NCBI GenBank assembly: GCA_049651845.1
Contig: JBASCW010000143.1
Coordinates: forward strand, 1 to 21,224
Reading direction: 5' to 3'
Length of the DNA: 21,224 nucleotides
Origin: RBG-16-66-20 sp049651845
Lineage (GTDB): Bacteria > Pseudomonadota > Gammaproteobacteria > Burkholderiales > SG8-39
Shown here: piece by piece, positions 1 through 8,401 of the stretch
Layout of the letters: the number at the start of each line of letters is the position of its first letter
Numbering within the stretch: position 1 is the first letter of the stretch
Made by a program: the position numbers and the translations under genes
Notes under the pieces: generated by a model
Told to the model about the DNA's origin: nothing
What the model saw: only the letters and a program-made list of their open reading frames with translations
The model's database searches: none

Positions 1-3
1 CCG

Positions 4-127
4 TTTGGGTCTGAAGCTACCGGAGCGACTTCGACTACCCCAAACCGTGCAAATGTAGTGCCGACCTTGGACCTCAAGTCTTTGATCTACTACGATTCAC
101 ACCCTCGAACTGTGGAAGTTGGGCTAG
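4..127 (+). repeat. Left copy of window-end inverted repeat
   Basis: These 124 bases equal the reverse complement of 21101-21224 except at position 93 (C here, T in the other copy read on the same strand). Allowing one more mismatch at 128, the match runs to 132, ending in a shared GGCC. The repeat carries the upstream region and first codons of the methyltransferase gene found at the right end. It is not a recognisable insertion-sequence end or linear-replicon telomere, because it is cut from ordinary coding sequence. Confidence 0.95.
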
Positions 128-132
128 AGGCC
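58..132 (+). pseudogene. 5' fragment of the methyltransferase gene (duplicate)
   Basis: A GTG at 58 opens the same reading frame as the methyltransferase at the right end of the window and encodes the same first 23 residues (MPTLDLKSLIYYDSHPRTVE...). After about position 127 the sequence switches to the antisense of the glcG-like gene, so the continuing open frame to 705 is meaningless. The only difference from the other copy is a TAC/TAT tyrosine codon. It is either a true gene fragment or the product of an assembly or amplification chimera; I favour the latter. Confidence 0.7.
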
Positions 133-585
133 GGCTTTCGCGCACTGCTCGTCCTGATCGCCCGTCACGCCGCTCACGCCGACGGCGCCGGTCACCTTGC
201 CGTCCACCATGATCGGCACGCCGCCGGGCGAGGCGAATACGCCCGGCAGAGTCGCGGTGGCAGGGGCCTTGTTGATCACTTCCATGAACACACGCGTCGG
301 GCGCCGGTAGGTGGCGGCGGCGCGCGCCTTGCCGACCGCGATGTCGTTGCTCGCGTATTGCGTGTTCTCCATGCGCTCGAAATAGACGAGGAAGCCGTGC
401 GGATCCACCACCGCGACCGCGACGTTCCAGCCGTTCTTCGCGCATTCCGCGAGTACGCCCGCGGCGATTTTCTTGGCCGTCGCGGTCGTCACAGGCGTGC
501 CGTATTCCGGGCGGCGGTCCTGCGCCGTGGCGGCGGCCGCGAACAGCGCGAGGCTCAGGCTCAGTATGGTTCTTTGCAGCAACAT
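124..585 (-). CDS. Exported GlcG/HbpS-family (DUF336) heme-binding-like protein, 3' end disrupted
   Basis: This 153-residue product begins with a clear Sec signal peptide (basic MLLQRT, hydrophobic core, predicted cut after ATA at about residue 21). The mature part follows the GlcG/HbpS (DUF336) pattern: a TATAKKIAAGVLAECAKNGWN helix, the VAVVDPHGFLVYFERMENTQ strand pair, and a glycine-rich end with PGVFASPGGVPIMVDG and GVSGVTGDQDEQCAKAG. Family members bind heme or small ligands or sit beside glycolate and hydroxy-acid catabolic genes; the exact role is unknown. A good ribosome site (AAGGAG) precedes the ATG. The gene lies 62 bases downstream of the CoA-transferase gene, probably in the same transcript. 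Its stop codon falls inside the inverted repeat (TAG at 124-126), so the last few native residues appear to have been lost at the junction near 128-132. Confidence 0.85.
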   Translation of the reverse strand: MLLQRTILSLSLALFAAAATAQDRRPEYGTPVTTATAKKIAAGVLAECAKNGWNVAVAVVDPHGFLVYFERMENTQYASNDIAVGKARAAATYRRPTRVFMEVINKAPATATLPGVFASPGGVPIMVDGKVTGAVGVSGVTGDQDEQCAKAGL

Positions 586-647
586 GGGTTCCTTCTCCTT
601 GTGGTTGGCGATGCAAGCGGCGAACAGCGCCGCCGATTGAGAATTCC

Positions 648-1823
648 TCAGTGCAGGGCGATCACGCCGCTTGCCGCGAGCTCGGCAATGTCTCCCGCCG
701 CGTAGCCCAAGCCTGCGAGCAGCTCGCGCGCGCCTTCGCCGAGTGCCGGCGGGTCCTTGCGCTTGGGCAGCCTCTCGCCGTCGAGCGCGATCGGCAGGCC
801 CGGCACGTGGATCGTCTTGCCGAGCGGCACCTTGGTCTCGAACAGGCCTCCGGAGGCCTTGAGGTGCGGATCGTCGAGCAGGTCCCAGGGCCTGGCGATC
901 GGCGCGTAGGGCAGGCCGATCGCCTCGAGTTTCTTCGAGAGGTCGTCCTGCGACGACGCCTTGAAGATTTCGCCCAGCCGGGGAATCAGCCAGCCGCGCT
1001 CCTTGACGCGCTGCGCATTGGTCTGCAGGCGCTCATCCGACCCCAGCGCCGCCTCGCCGAACTCGCGGCAGAAGATCTGCCATTGCGTGTCGGTCACGAT
1101 GCCGACGAACAGCCGCCCGCCGCCCGCGGTCTCGAAGATGTCGTAGACGCCCCAGGCCGGGCGCTTCACCGACATCGGCGGCGGCGCCTCGCCGGTGATC
1201 TCGTACTGCGCCATGTGCTGCGCGACCAGCAGCGCCGTGCTCTCGAACAGAGCGCTGGTCACGCGCTTGCCGCGTCCCGTGGACTCGCGCTCGCGCAGCG
1301 CGGCGAGGATCCCGACCGCGGCGAAGGTGCCGCCCATGATATCCACCACCGACGAGCCGGCGCGCAGCGGCCGGTCGGGCAGCCCGGTCATGTATGCGAG
1401 CCCGCCCATCATCTGCACCACCTCGTCGAGCGAGGCCCGATGGTCGTAGGGACCGTCCAGGAATCCTTTCAGCGAGCAGTAGACGAGGCGCGGATACTGC
1501 TTCGAGAGCGCCTCGTGGCCCAGCCCGAGCTTGTCGAGCGCGCCGGGACGGAAGTTCTCGGTGACCACGTCGGCCGTGCCGATCAGCTTGAGCACGAGCG
1601 CCATCCCCTGCGGCGACTTGAGGTCGACGGCGAGGCTCGTCTTGTTGCGGTTGAAGACCGGGAAGAAACCCGCGCCCGCGGCCTGCAGGCGGCGCGTGTT
1701 GTCGCCCTCCAGCGGCTCCACCTTGATGACCTCGGCGCCGAGATCGGCGAGCACGAGCCCGCAGGTCGGGCCCATCACCATGTGCGCGAACTCGACCACG
1801 CGCACACCCTCAAGCGGCAGCAC
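648..1823 (-). CDS. Class III (CaiB/BaiF) CoA-transferase
   Basis: This 391-residue cytosolic enzyme should move CoA between carboxylic acids, using an aspartyl-CoA anhydride intermediate. The family start GVRVVEFAHMVMGPTCG, the LADLGAEVIKVEPLEGD segment, NRNKTSLAVDLKSPQG, and VTENFRPGALDKLGLG are all present. Asp161 in AGSSVVDIMGG is the likely catalytic aspartate. The start is GTG, preceded by AAGGGG. It overlaps the stop of the upstream lyase gene by 14 bases, which implies translational coupling. The neighbouring HMG-CoA-lyase-type enzyme suggests an acceptor such as 3-hydroxy-3-methylglutarate, citramalate, itaconate or another dicarboxylate, as in the SUGCT-like branch of the family. 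The acceptor cannot be read from the sequence alone. Confidence 0.93.
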   Translation of the reverse strand: MLPLEGVRVVEFAHMVMGPTCGLVLADLGAEVIKVEPLEGDNTRRLQAAGAGFFPVFNRNKTSLAVDLKSPQGMALVLKLIGTADVVTENFRPGALDKLGLGHEALSKQYPRLVYCSLKGFLDGPYDHRASLDEVVQMMGGLAYMTGLPDRPLRAGSSVVDIMGGTFAAVGILAALRERESTGRGKRVTSALFESTALLVAQHMAQYEITGEAPPPMSVKRPAWGVYDIFETAGGGRLFVGIVTDTQWQIFCREFGEAALGSDERLQTNAQRVKERGWLIPRLGEIFKASSQDDLSKKLEAIGLPYAPIARPWDLLDDPHLKASGGLFETKVPLGKTIHVPGLPIALDGERLPKRKDPPALGEGARELLAGLGYAAGDIAELAASGVIALH

Positions 1824-2715
1824 GGAACCCCTTGGGCAGGCCCGCGAGCGCCATGTGGCCGTACACCGGCTCTTCGGGCAGGGCAGCGACCATGAGCTTG
1901 CGCGCCTCCAGCAGCTTCGCCATGTCGATGCCCGTAGGCACGCCCATGCTCTCGAACATGAACACCAGGTCCTCGGTGATCACGTTGCCGCTCGCGCCCG
2001 GCGCGAACGGGCAGCCGCCCAGGCCGCCCATCGAGCTGTCGAAGTGGCGCACGCCTTCCTCGTAGGCGGCGAGCGCGTTGGCGAGGCCCAGGCCGCGAGT
2101 GTTGTGCAGGTGCGCGGTGCGCAGCTTGCCGCCGATTTCCTTGCGAACGCGCGCAAACATGCGTCGGATCTGCGCGGGGTTGGCATAGCCCACTGTGTCG
2201 GCGAGCGATACGTGATCGCAGAATCCGGCCAGCGCGGCCGCGATGCGCACGACGTCGTCCTCGGGCACCTCGCCCTGCATCGTGCAACCGAAGGCCGTGG
2301 AGACCGCGCCTTCGACTTCCACGCCGGGGTGCGGATGCTGCGCGCACTTGCGCACCTCTTCGACCATCTGCTCGGGCGTCATCCGCACGTTCGACTCGCT
2401 GTGCTTGCGGCTGGCGGACACTGGAAACGTCACCTTGTGCGCGCCGGCAGCGAGCGCGCGCTCAAAGCCCTTGAGATTGGGGGCGAGGACGACAACTGCG
2501 AGGTCCTTGATCGTAAGCGCGTGCGCGACGACTTCCGCCGTGTCGGCCATCGCAGGAATCAGTTTCGGCGGCACGAACGAGCCGACCTCGATTTCCCGGA
2601 CGCCGGCTCCGGCGATGGCGCCCACCCAGGCCTTCTTCGTCGCGGTCGGCATCAGCTGGTGCGCGTTTTGCAGCCCGTCGCGCGGCCCCACTTCGCGGAT
2701 GTGGATCTGTCGCAT
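1810..2715 (-). CDS. mvaB: Hydroxymethylglutaryl-CoA lyase-type enzyme
   Basis: The product is a 301-residue TIM-barrel lyase of the HMGL/DRE family. Residues 9-17 read VGPRDGLQN, placing the catalytic Arg12 and metal ligand Asp13. SFVPPKLIPAMADT follows, then SLADTVGY at about 170-177, the metal-binding His-x-His pair in AHLHNTRG (202 and 204), and the cysteine loop GGLGGCPFAPGASGN with Cys235. True HMG-CoA lyase splits HMG-CoA into acetyl-CoA and acetoacetate in leucine catabolism; relatives cleave citramalyl-CoA. No methylcrotonyl-CoA carboxylase genes are nearby, and the partner is a CoA-transferase, so a citramalyl-CoA- or HMG-type substrate arriving as a free acid is plausible. A strong GGAGG precedes the ATG. 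A TAGAAT hexamer at 2738-2733 could be a -10 element, but it has no good -35. Confidence 0.9.
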   Translation of the reverse strand: MRQIHIREVGPRDGLQNAHQLMPTATKKAWVGAIAGAGVREIEVGSFVPPKLIPAMADTAEVVAHALTIKDLAVVVLAPNLKGFERALAAGAHKVTFPVSASRKHSESNVRMTPEQMVEEVRKCAQHPHPGVEVEGAVSTAFGCTMQGEVPEDDVVRIAAALAGFCDHVSLADTVGYANPAQIRRMFARVRKEIGGKLRTAHLHNTRGLGLANALAAYEEGVRHFDSSMGGLGGCPFAPGASGNVITEDLVFMFESMGVPTGIDMAKLLEARKLMVAALPEEPVYGHMALAGLPKGFRAAA

Positions 2716-2775
2716 GCAAACCTCCGGCGGCTATTCTACTCAGTACTTGTCCGGGTTCCGCAGCATCAGGTGCGA

Positions 2776-3954
2776 TCAGCGCGTGCGCCGCTCGATGCGA
2801 GCGATGGCGAGGCCGCACAGTGCGCCGCCGACCGCGAAGGCGAGCATCGCGCCGAGTGTGCCGTTCCAGCCGCCGTAGCGCGAGGCGAGCCATGCGAGGG
2901 CGATCGGGCCGACGAACTGGCCGGCCTGGGAGGTCTGCAGCACCATGCCGTTGGACGTGCTCACGTGCTGCGGCGTCTTCGCATGCACCGGCAGCCCGGA
3001 AAAGATCGCGGCGGGAATCACGCCCGCGCAGGCGGAAAAGGCGAGGCACAGGAAGTACCGGACGCCGTCTGACAGTGCGGGAGCGAGCATCCCCGCCGAG
3101 CACAGCGCCATGATGGCGCTGGCCGCGACGACCATCGGCCCGCGGCGTACGCCGTGCGCGAGCAGCCAGCCGCCGGCCACGTTGCCTGGCGCATTGATCA
3201 GCACCATCGGCGCGGTGAGCAGCGCGGCGGTTGCGCCCGAGGCGGCGCGCTCGTCGGCGAGAAACGTCGGCAGCCAGATCATCACCGAAGACCATTGCGC
3301 GACATAGAACGCGAACAGGGCGGCGAGCGCGAGGTTGCCGGGCCGCGCGATCGATTCGGCGAGCAAGCGCGGCGAGCCGACGGTGCCCTGTGCGGGCGAG
3401 GGCGCATGGCGCGCTGCAAGCGCGAAGCTCGCCGCCGCGGCGAGTGCGAGTACGACCCACAGCCCGCGCCAGCCCCAGGCCCCGATCGCGGCGGGCGCGA
3501 TCAGGAGCGCGAGGCCGCCGCCGGTGGGCATGTAGGCCCCCCACAGGCCGAGTGCTTTCGCGCGATCCCGCGGCGTGCTCGCGGCCGAGGCGATGAGCGC
3601 CGAGCCCGAAACGGTAAACAGGAGGAAGCCGACGCCTTCGAGGAAACGCGACACGAGCAGCGGAACGAACCCGGGCGCGGCGGCACCCAGGAGGCCGGCC
3701 AGCGCCAGCAGGGCGAGACCCGAGAGCGCGGCGCTGCGCAGGCCGAAGCGATCGGCGAGGGTGCCGGCGAAGACGCCGAAGGCGCCACCGATGACGTTGA
3801 AGGCGGTGGCGATGAAGCCGGACTCGACCAGCGTGAGGCCGAACTCGGCGCGCTGCAGCGGCAGCGCGGGTGCGACCTTGGTCATGTAGGCGCCGCAGAC
3901 CATGCCGGCGCCAAACACCGCCCAGATCGCCCCCCAGCGGGTCGACGGGGGCAC
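2776..3954 (-). CDS. MFS transporter (CynX/NimT-like)
   Basis: This is a 392-residue inner-membrane transporter with about 12 hydrophobic segments. The MFS signature between helices 2 and 3 reads GTLADRFGLRS, and RFLEGVGFLLFTVSGSALI forms helix 4. PRDRAKALGLWGAYMPTGGGLALLIAP is typical of the cyanate/nitroimidazole (CynX/NimT) branch. I chose the GTG at 3954 because it leaves a short MPPSTRW before the first helix; the next in-frame ATG at 3903 would cut into that helix. No clear ribosome site is visible, so the start is uncertain. The gene sits 32 bases after the fumarase stop and 60 before the lyase, so it may import the acid used by the downstream CoA-transferase and lyase. The open frame extends far upstream across the fumarase gene only by chance. 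Confidence 0.88.
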   Translation of the reverse strand: MPPSTRWGAIWAVFGAGMVCGAYMTKVAPALPLQRAEFGLTLVESGFIATAFNVIGGAFGVFAGTLADRFGLRSAALSGLALLALAGLLGAAAPGFVPLLVSRFLEGVGFLLFTVSGSALIASAASTPRDRAKALGLWGAYMPTGGGLALLIAPAAIGAWGWRGLWVVLALAAAASFALAARHAPSPAQGTVGSPRLLAESIARPGNLALAALFAFYVAQWSSVMIWLPTFLADERAASGATAALLTAPMVLINAPGNVAGGWLLAHGVRRGPMVVAASAIMALCSAGMLAPALSDGVRYFLCLAFSACAGVIPAAIFSGLPVHAKTPQHVSTSNGMVLQTSQAGQFVGPIALAWLASRYGGWNGTLGAMLAFAVGGALCGLAIARIERRTR

Positions 3955-3986
3955 GGGCGGCGCGTCTGCGCCCCCTGTTCCGAGCG

Positions 3987-5513
3987 CTACGCCGCGCTGA
4001 CCGGAATCTTCAGCTCGACGATCTTCTTCGACCACTCGGCCGGGCCGGTGTTGTGCACGGAGGTGCCGTTCGCGTCCACCGCGACCGTCACCGGCATGTC
4101 CTTCACCTCGAACTCGTGGATCGCTTCCATGCCGAGGTCCTCGAACGCCACCACGCGCGCCTGCTTGATCGCCTTGGCGACGAGGTAGGCGGCGCCGCCG
4201 ACGGCCATCAGGTAGGCCGCCTTGTGCTTGCGGATCGCCTCGAGCGCCGCGGGGCCGCGCTCGGCCTTGCCGACCATCGCGATCAACCCGGTTTGCCCGA
4301 GCATCATCTCGGTGAACTTGTCCATGCGCGTGGCCGTGGTCGGCCCGGCGGGGCCGATCACCTCGTCGCGCACGGCATCCACCGGCCCGACGTAGTAGAT
4401 CGCGCGATTCGTGAAGTCCACCGGCAGGGGTTGTCTTTTCTCCAGCAGATCCTGAATTCTCTTGTGAGCCGCATCGCGGCCGGTCAGGAGCTTTCCAGAC
4501 AGCAGCAACCTCTGACCGGGCTTCCAGCTCTCGACGGTTTTCCCATTCAAGGCATTCAAGTCGACCCGGGTCGAACTTGCGTCCGGGGTCCAGGTGACCT
4601 TCGGCCAGTCCTCGAGCGAAGGCGTTTCGAAGTGCGCGGGCCCAGAGCCGTCCAGCACGAAGTGGGCGTGGCGCGTCGCAGCGCAGTTCGGGATCATCGC
4701 CACCGGCCGGTTGGCCGCGTGCACGGGATAGGTGCTGATCTTGACGTCGAGCACGGTAGACAGCCCGCCCAGGCCCTGGGCGCCGATGCCGAGCGCGTTC
4801 ACCTTGTCGTAGAGCTCGATGCGCATTTCCTCGACCTTGTTCTTCGGCCCGCGCGCCTTGAGCTCGGCCATGTCGATGGGCGCCATCAGTGCTTCCTTCG
4901 CCATCAGCATCGCCTTCTCGGCCGTGCCGCCCACGCCGATGCCGAGCATGCCCGGCGGGCACCAGCCTGCGCCCATCGTAGGCACCGTCTTCAGCACCCA
5001 GTCGACGATCGAGTCCGACGGATTCAGCATCACGAACTTCGCCTTCGCTTCGGATCCGCCGCCCTTGGCGGCGACCTCGACCTCGAATTCGTCGCCGGGG
5101 ACGATGCGCGTGAAGATCACCGCGGGCGTGTTGTCCCGTGTGTTGTTGCGCCCGAAGTCGGATTCGTCCAGCACCGAGGCGCGCAGCGGGTTGTCCGGGT
5201 GCGCGTAGCCGCGGCGCACGCCCTCGTTCACCGCATCCTCGAGCGAGCCCTGGAAGCCCTCGAAGCGCACGTTCATGCCGACCTTGAGGAACACGTTGAC
5301 GATGCCCGTGTCCTGGCAGATCGGCCGGTGGCCCTCGGCGCTCATGCGCGAGTTGGTGAGGATCTGCGCGATGGCGTCCTTGGCCGCGGGCGACTGCTCG
5401 CGCTGGTAGGCGCGGCCCAGCGCCTGGATGTAGTCGCGCGGGTGGTAGTAGGAGATGAACTGCAGCGCGTCGGCAATGCTCTGGACAAGATGCTCTTGTC
5501 GGATTTGGGTCAT
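3987..5513 (-). CDS. fumA: Class I (iron-sulfur) fumarate hydratase
   Basis: This 508-residue oxygen-sensitive enzyme interconverts fumarate and malate in the TCA cycle. The N-terminal half matches the alpha domain, with the three cysteines expected to hold the 4Fe-4S cluster: Cys66 in CQDTG, Cys185 in GAGWCPPGM and Cys277 in IPNCAATRH. The C-terminal half, from about residue 320, is the beta domain, with VGPVDAVRDEVIGPAGPTTATRMDKF and GKAERGPAALEAIRKHKAAYL. The two are fused, as in E. coli FumA/FumB. Length and motifs look intact. AGGAGT precedes the ATG by a normal distance, and the start is only 9 bases after the UPF0114 gene, so the two are likely cotranscribed. Tartrate dehydratase is the nearest alternative, but that enzyme is normally two separate subunits. 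Confidence 0.95.
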   Translation of the reverse strand: MTQIRQEHLVQSIADALQFISYYHPRDYIQALGRAYQREQSPAAKDAIAQILTNSRMSAEGHRPICQDTGIVNVFLKVGMNVRFEGFQGSLEDAVNEGVRRGYAHPDNPLRASVLDESDFGRNNTRDNTPAVIFTRIVPGDEFEVEVAAKGGGSEAKAKFVMLNPSDSIVDWVLKTVPTMGAGWCPPGMLGIGVGGTAEKAMLMAKEALMAPIDMAELKARGPKNKVEEMRIELYDKVNALGIGAQGLGGLSTVLDVKISTYPVHAANRPVAMIPNCAATRHAHFVLDGSGPAHFETPSLEDWPKVTWTPDASSTRVDLNALNGKTVESWKPGQRLLLSGKLLTGRDAAHKRIQDLLEKRQPLPVDFTNRAIYYVGPVDAVRDEVIGPAGPTTATRMDKFTEMMLGQTGLIAMVGKAERGPAALEAIRKHKAAYLMAVGGAAYLVAKAIKQARVVAFEDLGMEAIHEFEVKDMPVTVAVDANGTSVHNTGPAEWSKKIVELKIPVSAA

Positions 5514-5522
5514 CGGGCACTC

Positions 5523-6113
5523 CTAGTGCGCGCGCGGGCTGGGCATGAGGCGGTCGGTCGCGGCGATCGCCATGGCCGAAAGCACGAAGGTGATGTGGAT
5601 GGCGACCTGCGCGATGATCGTCTTCTCGTCGTATGCCGCCGCGTTGATGAAGGTCTTGAGCAGGTGGATTGACGAGATGCCGATGATCGCGGTGGCAAGC
5701 TTGACCTTGAGCACCGAGGCATTGACGTGCGAAAGCCACTCGGGCTGGTCGGGGTGGCCCTCCAGGTTCATGCGCGAGACGAAGGTCTCGTAGCCGCCGA
5801 CGATCACCATGATCAGCAGGTTGGAGATCATCACCACGTCGATCAGGCCGAGCACCACCAGCATCAGCACCGTCTCGTTCGTCTTGGACGGCCGCTCCCC
5901 GCCCTCCACCGTGACCGAGTCGAGGATGTGTGAGAGGGCATAGCTGTCGCCGAAGGTGGCGAGCACCAGGTGGTAGAGCTCCTGCCAGAACAGCCAGACG
6001 TAGATTGCCTGCGCGACGATGAGGCCAAGGTAAAGCGGCAGCTGCAGCCAGCGGCTGGCGAAGATCAGGGAAGGGATGGGGCGCAGGGCTCGGGCCTCGT
6101 TGGGCATATTCAT
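5523..6113 (-). CDS. yqhA: UPF0114 (YqhA/TIGR00645) membrane protein
   Basis: The 196-residue protein aligns by eye with E. coli YqhA: ASRWLQLPLYLGLIVAQ near the start, LIDVVMISNLLIMVIVGGYE in the middle, and KVKLATAIIGISSIHLL followed by a C-terminal HITFVLSAMAIAATDRL. Four hydrophobic segments are visible, at about 17-45, 83-108, 140-160 and 168-188. The function of the family is unknown. A charged insertion (about residues 57-80, VTVEGGERPSKTNE) separates helices 1 and 2. Two in-frame ATGs lie close together (6113 and 6107); I take the first. It is divergent from acs, with 102 bases between the start codons, and its stop is 9 bases before the fumarase start. Confidence 0.9.
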   Translation of the reverse strand: MNMPNEARALRPIPSLIFASRWLQLPLYLGLIVAQAIYVWLFWQELYHLVLATFGDSYALSHILDSVTVEGGERPSKTNETVLMLVVLGLIDVVMISNLLIMVIVGGYETFVSRMNLEGHPDQPEWLSHVNASVLKVKLATAIIGISSIHLLKTFINAAAYDEKTIIAQVAIHITFVLSAMAIAATDRLMPSPRAH

Positions 6114-6128
6114 CCGGGGGTTGTTGTC

Positions 6129-6157
6129 TTTACAGGCTAGGGATTTGGTGATTGTAT
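6129..6157 (+). promoter_or_regulatory. Candidate acs promoter
   Basis: TTTACA (5/6 to the -35 consensus) is followed, after 17 bases, by TTGTAT (3/6 to the -10). It overlaps the proposed opposing promoter. The weak -10 would suit a promoter that depends on an activator, but this is inference from matching alone. Confidence 0.3.
6151..6156 (-). promoter_or_regulatory. Candidate -10 element for the yqhA-fumarase unit
   Basis: Read on the minus strand the hexamer is TACAAT (5/6 to consensus). CTTACA lies upstream at a short 15-base spacing. Transcription would start about 30 bases before the ATG at 6113. The assignment rests on base matching only. Confidence 0.35.
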
Positions 6158-6180
6158 TCGCGTCAGCCGCGTGTAAGCAC

Positions 6181-6192
6181 TTTGCCGGCAAA
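6181..6192. promoter_or_regulatory. Perfect 12-base palindrome before acs (possible operator)
   Basis: TTTGCCGGCAAA is its own reverse complement. It lies 24 bases before the acs ATG and just ahead of the strong GAGGAGG ribosome site. It could bind a dimeric regulator or simply form a small RNA hairpin in the leader. Confidence 0.4.
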
Positions 6193-6215
6193 ATTGGATC
6201 CTGAGGAGGAAATCC

Positions 6216-8185
<1,970 letters not shown>

Positions 8186-8186
<1 letters not shown>

Positions 8187-8383
8187 TGCGGGACCCGGAA
8201 GCCAAGGGACAGCGCCTGATCGCGCTGTTCATTTTCGGCTGCCTGCTGTTCAACTACCCGGTCCTGTCGCTCTTCAACGTGGCGGCCGAAGCCTTCGGTG
8301 TGCCCGTGCTCTACGCCTACATCTTCGCCGCCTGGGCGCTGCTCGTGGCGCTCATGGCGCTGGTGGTCGAGTCGCGGGGCTAG
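8186..8383 (+). CDS. Small two-helix membrane protein between acs and the sensor kinase
   Basis: The product has 65 residues, with two hydrophobic stretches (about 9-30 and 36-60), a short positively charged start (MRDPEAKGQR) and a VESRG tail. The TGATG overlap with acs and the 18-base gap before the kinase gene argue that it is real and cotranslated with both. Its place just before an SLC5-type kinase recalls CbrX, the small protein coupled to the CbrA kinase in Pseudomonas. That is an analogy of position and size only. It may be an accessory subunit that stabilises or tunes the kinase sensor domain. Confidence 0.8.
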
Positions 8384-8401
8384 GCTCGGTAAGGGAACCC
8401 C

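Noticed and set aside
58..705. Plus-strand open frame of 215 codons at the left edge
   Set aside because: Its first 23 codons are the copied methyltransferase start; the rest is the antisense of the glcG-like gene and has the Arg/His-rich look of a shadow frame.
651..3072. Long plus-strand open frames (651-1895 and 1531-3072)
   Set aside because: They are antisense to the CoA-transferase, lyase and MFS genes, lack any domain, are rich in Arg, Ala and His, and reflect the high GC content.
3870..5672. 600-codon plus-strand frame opposite fumarase
   Set aside because: The opposite strand encodes an intact class I fumarase with all cluster cysteines; the antisense product has no recognisable motif.
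3955..5739. N-terminal extension of the MFS reading frame
   Set aside because: The upstream part is an out-of-frame reading of the fumarase gene; membrane helices and MFS motifs start only after about 3954.
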